DNA of 64,000 nt from Monarcha castaneiventris obscurior (lineage: Eukaryota > Chordata > Aves > Passeriformes > Monarchidae): the NCBI GenBank assembly GCA_026261815.1, contig JAMPIT010000894.1, positions 55,480,147 to 55,544,146 on the forward strand, given 5' to 3'. Both the position numbers and the translations under genes were made by a program. Below, piece after piece: positions 37,010 to 48,390 of this stretch (the first letter of the stretch is position 1; every line of letters begins with the position of its first letter). The notes beneath the pieces are model-generated. The model did no database searches. It was not told the DNA's origin and was given only the letters and a program-made list of their open reading frames with translations.

Positions 37010-38959
37010 GCATGTGCTGCAATTAAAGCAAATTTAAAGAGCTGCTTTATCAGTTCTGATATTTTGCCTTCATTTCCCTGTTTTATATTTGTGTTGGTAT
37101 TTTGTGTACATATGAATGTGTATTTCTTCCTCTGACTTTTCAGGGCAAACTGGAGGGATTTTTGTTTGTACAATCTGTGACAGAATTTGTTCACTCAAAG
37201 ATAAATTTAAAGAAAAATTAATCTTTCACTTATATTCTTTAAAAAAAATGGTAAAGAAATTCTTTGGCAAAGAGTACATCCAGCTGTTTATGAAATACAC
37301 TGTCATTTTCTTTCCAGTGATGATTTGGAGCTGGGTAGGTCCCTGGATTCCTGATTCAACTAAGCATTTATTTTCTTCCTTGTGATGAAATTACAGCAAA
37401 TGTCAGCGCTGCTCTCCTGTTCAGGTTTTAGCTTGGGCTGTTTCCAAGGTGCAGGGATGAACCTTCCTATGAAATAGCATTGAAATACATTCAGTGCTCA
37501 TGGATGGGTGTGGATAAGGAGCTTAGGAGGCAAAAATGCTCTGCTTGTCCAGAAAATGGAGGATACTGTCTAAGTTCTTGGTGGTCCATACACAATTTTG
37601 ATCTGGAAATCTTAGGAAAATAGAGAGTTCATTTGGGTCGCCTTTGGAGGTTTGTAAGGAAATTTCTGATGTTTCACATTTAAGTGAGGACAGAAATCTG
37701 CAGTCTGAGAACTGAACTGAAAACATGAGTGCTGCTCAGGTAGCCATCCAGAATGCTTTTGGATAGTGGCTTCCAGGAAATACCTGGAATTAGGAATGCA
37801 GGCTTATTTCAATTGCTGGGTAAGTGGTAAAACATGTGATGTTCCCTAAGCCCTCCGTGATGAAACTTTTTAGGGTCAGAATGTTCAAAACCACAATTTA
37901 TTTCTTAATAGGCAGAACTTGAGTGTGAAAACTAAACTCATGCTGCAACTCTTGGAGAGCAAGTTCATCCTGCAGCCTTCCCTGCTGTCAGTGGGGACTG
38001 CAAAGGCCTCTCTCCCTGAATGTGTTATGGAGTTTATAAACACTTCCAATACCTGGGGATTTTTACATCTCCATTGCATTTCAGGGAAAATTGCAGATGG
38101 ATTTACAAGCCATTGAAGCCATGCAGTTTCAATGCATAAATCTCATTTCCTTAAAAGATCTGGCTAAGAAATAAATTTGACTATGCCTTAAGAGTAAAAG
38201 ATTAAATGGGAAGAAGATGGGTTTTTGTAACAGTTTGATAGAAAGCACCAAGTGAGCCCGATTCATTTAAATGGCAGTAGCAATCATTGGCACAGCAACA
38301 AATCCTGTTGCTCAGGTAGAGCTTCATTTGTTTGAAACTGTCCAAAAGTTTTCTGCTTTAATCAGAAATATAAAAATAGCCACTATGTTAATCAATGTGT
38401 TATTAAAGTAGAAACAGGGGAATATGCCAAAGAACATTTGGAAAGGGCTGTGCTGCTGTGTATTGAGTTATTGGGTTTTAATTCAAGTAATATCACCTTG
38501 CTTATTGCTCTTTATATATTTGTGATAGTGGTCCTTAGGGCATTTCTTTTGGGCAGTTTAGGAATTCTTTTAGGAATATCAAAAAAGCTTATTTGCTGAA
38601 CTTTTATTTTAAATTCATTTAAGGATTGTTCCTAAGACAATTTGCCCTTTAAGAATGGCATTCAAAATGGAACATTAAAGTAAAATATAATTACTCCAAT
38701 TCCTGTACCCATAGACTATAACTAAATTAGATAAATTATCTATTTTCTAAAAAGAATTCCTGGACATTTCTGATGGAAGTGCTGTATGGCTTTGTGATCC
38801 TTAAAATACTGGATTTATAGAAGGCTGTTGTGATTCTCCATATGACTTTTTTTCTGTAATGTTAACAGGCAGTGTGATAAATAGAGGCTATAATATTGGC
38901 TTTCTGCAAATGTTAAAATAAGTAACGTTAAAAGTAGTGGCTTTGTCACAAATAAATGT

Positions 38960-38971
38960 TATATATATATA
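38960..38971. repeat. (TA)6 microsatellite inside LTR C
   Basis: Six TA units lie within LTR C. The matching position of LTR D reads GCTATATGTAAAATAGC, so the run probably expanded after the two copies separated. Confidence 0.8.
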
Positions 38972-39333
38972 TTAGCTTTATTACAAAATAGATGCTACTT
39001 AAGGTAGCTTGGTTGTGAAGATGTGGTTTTTAATACTTTTTTTAATCAACCAAAAACTTAGAAATAGCTATGCTTACGAACTATTTGCTTGGACCAGCAA
39101 ATAAGATAATATTCATCACCAAGAGGCTTATCTCCACAGCAATTGTCTGATTTTGGGAAGAGGAGAACTGTTCCTGGAAAAGGTGTTGAATATGTATAAT
39201 TGTTTATGAATATGTAATAAGTCGATGTGTATGTAAAGGGAGTCCCCAGGATAGCAGGCGTGCTCTTGGCAGAGCACCAAAGCACCCAGCGCTGTGACTT
39301 TTGCTTTATCATCTTTGTCCCTTATTGTCCTTT

Positions 39334-39339
39334 ATTAAA
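39334..39339 (+). terminator. Poly(A) signal ATTAAA of LTR C
   Basis: ATTAAA, the common variant signal, lies 40 bp before the LTR end and is conserved in LTR D (63745), which supports its role in the ancestral element. Confidence 0.65.
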
Positions 39340-39384
39340 CTTTTCAATCCTAACAGGAGAGTGAACCTTGTTTTTCACAGGCAG

Positions 39385-42300
39385 CATAATTCTGTTGATG
39401 AAAGGCCATTATTATAGAAGAAATCTGTCTCTTGACGAGTTCCCAGCATCTGACATGAGAGACAAAATTATCTGAGGAGAACATTTTTCTGTTGGGACAC
39501 GTGTAGAAGTTAAGCTTGACAAGGGGAGGCAGGGATCCAGAGCTTTTGGGAAATGTGAGCTCAGGAGCACTGACACTGCTGCTTTTCACTCCACCTCGAG
39601 CTGTGAGTGCAGAGCAGACCCGTGCCAGGTGGAAAGTGCCTGCATGGCTTTTCTAGGAGACAAGAGTGCTCTGGTATTAGATTACTGAATCTCTGAAGTT
39701 TGCATTGACTTTTTGAAGCAAAGGCCACTCTAAACTTAGAATATTTCAATGGGCTCTGAATACGAAAACTGCTGACTGCTTCTCTCTCATAAACAACACA
39801 TTTTTAATTGGGGCTTTTTAAAAATCCCCCCAGTTTTGCCCATATGCTCTCAGATTCTCCCTAAAATGTCAAGAGCTTTGTATGCTTATATCTTTTCTTC
39901 TGTGGTGACATTTTTGGCCTGAGACTGAGCTTTTAAAGAATATTCTTTTGAAGGACTAAGCCTTGGTGTCTTGCCAAGATTTTTTAATTAAAACTCTCTT
40001 CATCAGATATCTGTATTTTCTTTGAAAAAATAATAATATGCCAGAACAATGATTTCAAAACTATATTGGTGGAGTATGCTTTAAATGTATGATTAGTTTG
40101 TAGGCACTTGAAATTTAATTTTACAGTTTTCTCCTACCCCGTGAGTTCCCTGCTGTGGCTTAATTGTTACTGGCAGTGAAAATCTGCAATAATCTCACAG
40201 ACATCTGATTCCCTCAGTTTTATTAACTTGAAGAAGATAGGAGCAGATATATTGCAGCATACCTATGCCTCAAATACTTGCAGTCTTCAAGAATATTAGT
40301 TGTGTCTTATAAAAATGGTTCAACCTTTTGTTCAAAAGCTGCTTAGCTTTCTTCATGTTTGGGTAAAAAACATTTAAAGCTTGTTTCTGTTATTAGCTGT
40401 GAAAATAACCTGGTATTAAAATCACATGGAGTTGGAGAGTGAAAGAGGGAGAAGGTAAAGGTCCAGGAGGAATTTTATAGTTGATCTTTCTGTAAGATAG
40501 AAAGAAAAGAGCAGCCTCATTGGTTCCTTCTGGCAGAAGTAGCTGGACTCCAGCAGAGCCTGAATGTAGAAAAACTCAGGAAAAATTCCACTCTGAATGT
40601 GAAAAAAAAAACCCAAACTGTTTCAGGAATATTTGATTGTTGAGTACAACACAAATAGGCTTTTCTATTAGAATTCGAAATTCTGTTGGAATTTTAAGGT
40701 TCTCTGAAGGACTGGTGCTTTCACAAGTGTTCCAGGCTGGGGGTATTTAAACCCTGGGGTTGCTTATCACCTCCTTGAATGAGGCACCACCTCACGTGAC
40801 AGCCCCGAGCTTTGGGAGAGGTCAGGCAGCCAAAAATGAGCGAGGATGAACTGCCCAAATTAGGGAAGAATGTGGCAGCTACTTTGTTGGCCAATCCTTG
40901 CTTACTTGAGTTTAGGCCTCACAAATGTTCGTGGGAATTTTTCCCTGCAGTCCCAGAATAAGTGAAAAACAGATTGTCAAAAGCCCTGCACTGAACCAGT
41001 TGCATTCTCTTAAGTGGGCATATGTATAACTCTTCTTTGCTTCATCCTTGGGACTCTTCCACAAAACCCATCTGATGTCGCCCTCCTGTACCTGCATTTT
41101 GTCTTCAATGCCACTACATGCTGATATTTTCTATAAATAAATAAAATACATGCAGATGTGACTGAATATCCAGTGGAAGCCATTATGGTGAGCAAGAGAC
41201 ATCATTTCTTAACCATCTTTTCAGCATAACATAGACCCATAGCATCATATAAACATGTTTGGGCTCTTTGAGTTATTGTTAATTAAATAATCATGGGCTT
41301 CTATTGCAAGAAAAATTGGAATTGTTAAATAGAAATACACACTGAAAGGAGTATCACATTTTTATATTTATTTTCAAACACTCTGATTTTTTTCCTAAGT
41401 GCATTGCAAAGCTCTTAAGAGTAATAAAGCATTTTAAAGTTGTTCAACATTTGGTAGGCTACATTCATTATTTAAATGAACAAATAATATTGAATGGCAT
41501 CAGAGAGCTGTATCTAGCCTATAAAAGGCTGTGTTGATGGGGACTATTGTTAGCACTCATCATGAAAACAAGCCTGTTTACTTGAGATGTGAATTTAAAA
41601 AAATATGCAGATAATATTCTGAATTAAAACAGACTCAAAAGTATTTGAGTTATTGGAGGAACAGAACTTTTCTTCAGGAGAAAATTCAAAGCAAGGAAGT
41701 AGACTCATCAAGGTAAGTGGGTTAATAGATCCAAGATTACTCTTCTGTTCTAATTTAGGGTGTAATACCAAACTCCCTATTTCTGTAGTGCATTTTGCTG
41801 TTCATGATCTAATCTTTGCTTTTTAGTACTTTAACTGGTATTTATTGCAGAATCCTGGAAAACCATCCAGAACAAGCTCTGCAGGATCCCTTTGGCTCTA
41901 GCACACGATCTACTTGTGCTTTCTTTATATTATTTTAACATTTTTTGAGAATTGTCTAAGAAAATTTTAGGAAGTGAAATTTCCTTGAGCACCGTAGAAA
42001 TCCTTTTGAGTTTAAAATATTTTGAATTCTTTCTGTATTATTGGCATTATTCTAGACAATACCCATGAAACAAAGTCAGAAATGGGAGAAATTAATCTGT
42101 CTGCAAGTCAAGGTTTTGATGACTACCCAGGTGTCCAACTTCCAGCTTTGTCCTGAGAGGACCCCACAAAATCCCAGTCATGTCTTCTAGGATACTGAGG
42201 CATCTGCAGTGGGATTAAGGGTGGTTGAGAGCCTTTGTGCTTGAAAAAATAATGTAAATCTCTTGATAGCAAGAAAAACCCACCCATGTTGTGAAACTCA

Positions 42301-45300
42301 TGAGAGGATGAAGGGAAAGGCACTCCTGTGCACAGATTCAGCATGATTTAATAATGTTTTAGAAATTTGGAGAGCCCCCTGTAATAATTTTCTCATGTTT
42401 GATGGGACTAAAACTTAGGCAGGAAGTATTACTGGCATTGCTGCTACTTGTGTCCACAAACTCAGACCTTTAAATCACAGCAAAATAAATAAAATAGACA
42501 ATACAATAGGATAAGTGTAGCAAAGCACAGTTCTGCCTGTTCAGCTACTTGTTCCTGTAGTAAAGCAGATGGAGAGGACAATATATCAAATTACTTTGTG
42601 TGCACAGACCCTGTTGTATTTTCCCCTATTTTCTCCTTTGTGGGTGTTTTGTTCTGATAGTGCTACCTCACAAATGCCATTTCAGTATCTACCAAATGTT
42701 ATATTTGGTTGGGAGAATTTACTCCAATTTTAATCCAATCACTGCTCACACGCTGAATGTTTCATGAGAGACTTTCTAGCACTTTAAATCAAAATCAATG
42801 AGAGCTTGAACTTTTCTTCTATGTCTTTCTTCATTTGATGTTGCAATGATTATTTAAGGAAAGCACATTTGAAACAAACATGAAAATAGCTCTGTTCAAA
42901 GCAGCAGAATAATTTTGGGATAGCTTCTTGTTTAGGAGCAGTTGAATCAGCACAATGTGTTGATAGGGATGTCTAAAACTCATAGGTGTAGTGGTGGGAA
43001 AAGGCATTCTTTAGATCCGTCCTGTAGCACTGTAGGATTTCAGAGTTTGAAAGAAATACAGAGCAATATTTTTTAATAATGATTTGATTCTATGAAAGTG
43101 ATGGTAAAGCCATTGTTTTGAAACAAATGAAAGATTGCTTAATATTTATTAACACTGGGCTTAATTGTACCCTCATTTGCCATTGTGTTCCCTGCTGATT
43201 AAGTTGTTGCATGAACTCTTCAGAGTGTGATTTGTTTCTAATAAGCATCAAACTTCTCTTTACTCTGTTTTATCTCCTTTTTTCCCATAAAACTGGTAGG
43301 TAGAGATGTCAGCAGTGTCATATTTGGTGGACTGCAGCTCATTAGCAGCCCTTTGAGATAAATCTTCAGAGGCTGTTGTGGCTTGGTGGTTGAAAAAAGG
43401 ACTAAGATTTCCTTCCAAAGGCAGCCAAAAATTGGCACAAACAGGTCACAAGTCTTGGTGTCGTGGCTTGGACAAACTGACCCAAATTACACTAATTCTG
43501 CACTGTGGTGGTTAATCTGGGATTATCCTGTACAATCACAGGCCTCTTGAGGGTTGAAATGAGATTTTCATACTGTGCTTTGCTCTTTTCTGCAGCTCTC
43601 GGCCTGTGGTTGGTTCCCTTTGGAAGTAAACACAGGTGAGGAGATGGAGTGGTTTAGTCTCCATGTGCAGCTGGGAATATGGGAGAGAGCCCACAAGGGT
43701 GAGTGGAACAGTTTCATCCATGTTAAAGAGCTGTCTGGAGGAGAGGAAGTCTACACAGGAAGGACAGGCTTATCTGAATTCAAAAAAGTGATTAAAATGC
43801 TGACACTTAACACTTAAAAAGATGTGGGGTTGTTTTGAAACCAAAGTAAATATCTTGTAGGCAGAATGGGGACTATCCAAGGATGCTGAACCAGAAAAAC
43901 AGAATTAACCTACTTATCAAAATGTTTTGAAAAACAAACCCAGAAATAAAGTGTCATTGTTAAAGAGCAGAATAAGGGGATTGTAAGAAGCAAGAAAATG
44001 CCCTGCCAAGAGGTAAATCTGTGTTCAAAGGGAAAGATACAATGGCTGGTGGACTCTAACAGGTTAAATATAAAAGAACAAGATAGGGAAGGGGAAAAAA
44101 GGTGAATGATAAATAATTTTTTTTCAAATACATCAGAATTAGAATTAGGAAGCTAGAGAGTAAGGTTGATAGATGATCAAGGTGTAGAAGGAACACTCAG
44201 AGAAAATAAGCCCACAGTAGAAACTTAATCTTCATTTTTACTTCTGTTCTTCACCCAATGCAATTAGGCAGTGAAAACATTTTCAATAAGACGACATAAA
44301 TTCTGAAAGCTTACCCAGCTTTCAAGAGCAGATCAAAGAAATTAATGGGCGAGGAACTCTCTTGGGGCTAAATAAAAAGATGTTCTCTGTCTCAAAATTT
44401 GCCTGAGCTACACATCACAGGATGCTGGGAGAGCGCATCGCAATAATGTTACTTACATTTCCTGAAAATTTCCCTGAGCACCCTCTTGCCGCCTTGTTCT
44501 CCTCTCCCTTGCCTGAAAAGCTTTACTAAGTGGTTCAGCTACGTCAGGACCTCAGAAAACTGGAGCAATGTTAGGATCTGAAGTGTCAGAAATATTCAGC
44601 ACGAGGCAGTTTGCTGTGTACTCTTCTCCCAGGCATCTTCCAGAGCTGCCAAGTGCTGTGGGGTGGAGAGGGATGGAATGGGAGGGCAGTAGCCACACGG
44701 GAAAGGCAGCACTCTGGAAAAGGGGGATTGCCTTTGGGCTGCCTGCCAGCCCCCAAAGAAATGTTCAGTTCTCAGTCAATTCCCTATAGACCTGAAAAAG
44801 CCAGGTACAGACTGGGTTGGGTGCAGACTCTGTGCTGGATGGACTCTGGTCTGGACATGACTTTTGTCCTGTGCTGCTTGGTAGAAAAGGCACAGCCTTT
44901 ACCTGCCACAGGTACAGTTCCTGCTCATTAGCAGTGGGAGGGAGGAGCTGCTGACTGCCAAGGGCCAGATCACCCCTTGACAAGACAGATGGAGAAGCTG
45001 TGCTGGCTCTGCTGTCACCTCTGCTGCAAATTGGGTTATGGCAGTGTGGTGTGTGGCCTAATGGAGCTAGAAAAAGTGACACTAGTCTCACTTACTGATA
45101 ACCTAGTAGAAAACTGGTGTATAACTCGAGATTTTGCTTTTCTAACAGTACTTCACACTGCTTAGTCTATTAGACTGAAGAGATATTCACACATTTCACT
45201 TATTTCAGGACAGATGACATATCAACTATCTGATATTTCTTAGAATTTGCCTATGTGTTAGTCATTTTGGGCTGCTGTGGAAGAAGCTGCAGAGACTGAG

Positions 45301-47980
45301 CAAGCAGCTCTTCTTCATGACTAAAGTAATGCTGCCTGTATTTCCAAATAAACATTCTACTACTCAGCACTAGGATCATTCTTCTCTGGAATTCTGCATG
45401 CAGATAATCTCAGCTAAAATCTGATGCCTATTCCCTTGATCTTCATCACTTACTACATTGGCTCATTACATATTCTGTGTCTTAGCTGTAAGGATCTGTG
45501 GAAGTCAGGCACTGGAGGATGTCAGAGATGCTGGACCCATTTCTGCTTGTTACATACTGTTCAGCAAAATATTTCGTTTTCCTGTTTATATCTTAGTAAT
45601 GTACAGTGCAAAAGTGGAAGAGGATGTTGAACTCTTGCTATCACCTTCTGCTCTCAGTTCCCTGAGAAGTGATGTACAACATTCAGGACAAAATCTACAG
45701 GCCAAAAGTTCAGATTTGTGTTGTTTCAGAGAGGTTTGAATAGGAATTCAGTGAATACATTCAGACACTTTTTAAAAGAAAATAGTTTTTGTTATCTTGT
45801 GTATTCATTTGCCTATTTGTAACTAGTTTAGGGTTTATTATGGATGTACTTAACTTATTTTCTTGATACAGTATTGATAGAAATATTTTATAGACTGAAA
45901 ATAAAAGAAGAAAATTGGTGCTATTGGTGGTTTTCCAATTTCAGCTTGCAGAAAGTGACTCTGAAATCACCAGCAAATCCTTCCCACCCAAGACCATTCA
46001 TTTGATATGGATATTATAGGAATTTTTTCATTACAGTTTGAGTTAAGAACCCACAATTCAATTTCATTGACTGTTAATTTTAAAGCAAGGAAGTTATGGA
46101 ATTGAACTGTTTGGCTTCTTGGGGATGAGGCATTTGTAGCTGATCATTTGCCATGTGCCACAGAGTATTTTTAAAATTTTGAAAATGGAAATCAAAAAGG
46201 TTGAAGGTAATGCTTGATATTTGCTGAATAAGATTTACCTTCTTGCTAACTTTTGGACATCCATACTGTGATTCTTCTCCAACTTTGTGCCCATCAAACT
46301 GAATTGATTTCGGTGGCACTGCATCAGTTCTATTTCAGTGTAACTGCTTACAAGTTTAAAAACACATTTGCAAAGATATTCTCAGTTGCCTTTCGTAATT
46401 GCCTTACAGCTGGGAGATGGCAACATTTGAAATGTTAAAACTTAATTTGTTATTAAGCAGGCCCTTTCTGAGATTTGTTATGTGTCTGTAGTACAACAAT
46501 TTGAAGGCTGGGAATTGTAAATGAAACTGCTGCTGGGCTTTTTCCTGGTGTTTTCCTTAATTTTTGTAGGAAAGGGACTAAATGAGGAAAATACACAATT
46601 TTAATCTGTTCATTTGACATTTGCCCTCTGGTATTTGATCTGCAGTTACAAGCAAATGAGTGGGAATACTTTTTATTTATATGCTTTTATATATATACTC
46701 AAGACTAAAGATGAGATTTTAATACCTATTTAACATGTGCAGGGTATCTCACCCTTTGAAACATTGGAAATTCTTAATTCACACTGACTTCAGTGCTTAA
46801 TCCAATATGAATGTTGTGCATCACCTGCTAATGTAAGGAAATAGTAATCTCTGTGTCACAGACAGTGCATGGACGTGCAGGAGGACCTGAGACAAAAACT
46901 CTCAGTTGTTTAGAGGTCTATGCAGGCCAGGGAATTTTTATGCACTGTTCTGATTGTGCTGGCCGGGCAGGTGTGAGCCAGGAGCACCGACCAGGGAGCT
47001 CCCAGATATCTCCCTTGCTTTGTTCAGGTTAAAAATGTGGATTTACTGATGCACATCTACAGCTCAATAAGTGCCTCTGCACCAGTCAATTCTTACATAT
47101 TCATCTCCTGGTAATTCCTTTCTGAAATCCATGTCCCATATTGTCTTCTACACCTCAGTAACTGCAAAGTGAGAAGAAATAATTAGCTCGAGTAAAACTA
47201 TTTTTTTCAGCTTCTTTCTTAGTTACTGTTGGAGTGACCATTGTCAGTCCTTTCAATGCAGCATCAAATAGATTAATATAAACCATTGCCAGTGATGGTT
47301 CAGCCTGGCCTGGCTCAGCACAGAAATGGACCTGGGGCATTCATAAAACCAGTTCTGGTTAATGCAGCCATAAAAACTCTTCTTACTGCCTCTCAGCCAT
47401 GAATTTCTGCAGGTTTTTCCACTGCTCTACTCAGTCTCCAGAGACATAAATGGGAGAGAGGCTGGTTTCCTTCTGCCCTGGGCTCTTGGTGGCTTCCAGG
47501 TGTGGTCCAGGGGCACCTATTGATTGCCAACATGAGTGGGTGCTAAATTGGGAAACTTGGGCACAACAAAGAGTTATAAAATTAAACCTTCACTTGACTA
47601 AGTGAGTATGAATAGTGATAAGTGCTCTAGCAGAGGTTATGAGTGACAGAACCATTCACCTATGCTAACTATTGGTATAAATTATGCATTTTCAAATTAA
47701 TATTTAATAAATGTCACTATTAAATATGGAATTCAAAACCACAGCTAGGAAAACAGTACTTTCCTCCTCTTTGGGCCCATTTGGAAGGAGTACATTATGA
47801 ATGTTTGTTATGGAGTGAAGTTTTAAAAACTAAATTTTTCAGCAACCATGCCAGATTTATGTAAGTCTAAACACCTTTGGAAGCAGGGCTCTTGTCCAGA
47901 GTAACCCATAATTACGAAGTTCCCTGCTTGGAAGTGAGATGATTGATGTTTTAATTGCATACAGATAACAAAATAAAAAG
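39385..47980. other. Unique AT-rich non-coding DNA
   Basis: I recognise no gene or transposon here. Frames reach at most 108 codons (44765-45091, minus strand) and occur in the slightly GC-richer patch at 44530-45060, where overlapping frames open on both strands at once. That is what base composition rather than coding would give. Confidence 0.55.
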
Positions 47981-48390
47981 AATAGAGGAGTATTTAATCT
48001 GTTTGAATTTGAAGCTGGCTAGATTTCAGTCTCAGTGTCTGCCTCCTTTCCTCCAGCTGCTTCTTCCACACCCCTGTGGAGTCCTTGTCAAGGTGTGCCC
48101 ATCTGCCCTCTCCTTGGACCACTCTGTCTTCTCTCCACCTGAAGCTCTCCGGGGCTCCTCCCTTCCCTTGGCAGCTCATCCCACATGCTGTCAGTCCCTC
48201 CTCCTCTGGCCTCTCTGTGCCCTGGTCTCTGCTCTCTGAAGAAGTTTCTGGGAGGGTTCTGCACCCACTGCAGGAATATCCTGGCTGTGGGGAAAGCACG
48301 GAGAAGGTAGCACTAACAAATCTCCTGGAAGATCCATATCCCCCTAGCTCCAACTTCTTCTCCAAGGGAACAGATGGAACCTGACGGGGT
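47981..48390. other. C/T-rich, GC-richer patch without recognised gene
   Basis: About 400 bp is rich in CCTC, CTCC and TCTC on the plus strand. Three overlapping frames open here: 151 codons minus (47994-48449), 94 and 102 codons plus. Simultaneous open frames on both strands follow from few A/T-rich stop codons. The 151-codon product is Arg-, Glu- and Gly-rich with no known domain. I do not call it a gene, though it is among the longest non-transposon frames in the window. Confidence 0.4.

Larger units (their letters stand above)
30204..38872. other. Unique AT-rich non-coding DNA
   Basis: I recognise no gene or transposon here. The longest frame is 141 codons at 34693-35118, plus strand, with no identifiable domain and many Cys, Ser, Leu and Phe residues of the kind non-coding AT-rich DNA yields. 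Small tandem duplications at 33601-33628 and 36978-37009 are listed separately. A purine-rich A/G stretch occupies roughly 35220-35540. Confidence 0.55.
38873..39379 (+). mobile_element. Solo ERV LTR (LTR C), 507 bp
   Basis: The element runs from TGTGATAAATAGAGG to GTTTTTCACA with TG...CA ends and a 5-bp target duplication GGCAG (38868-38872 and 39380-39384). An ATTAAA poly(A) signal at 39334 gives plus-strand orientation. It is the same family as LTR D at 63215: the last 210 bp or so differ at about 10 positions by hand count. Compared with LTR D it lacks two internal blocks (after GCTTGGACC near 39096, and before TTCCTGG near 39171). It has gained a (TA)6 run at 38960. Five-bp duplications are typical of ERVL-type (class III) elements; that assignment is inference. 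No internal retroviral genes are present. Confidence 0.93.

Noticed and set aside
39058..39312. Minus-strand frame nearly identical to another at 63529-63723, suggesting a duplicated gene
   Set aside because: Both are antisense readings of LTR C and LTR D; the similarity comes from the shared repeat.
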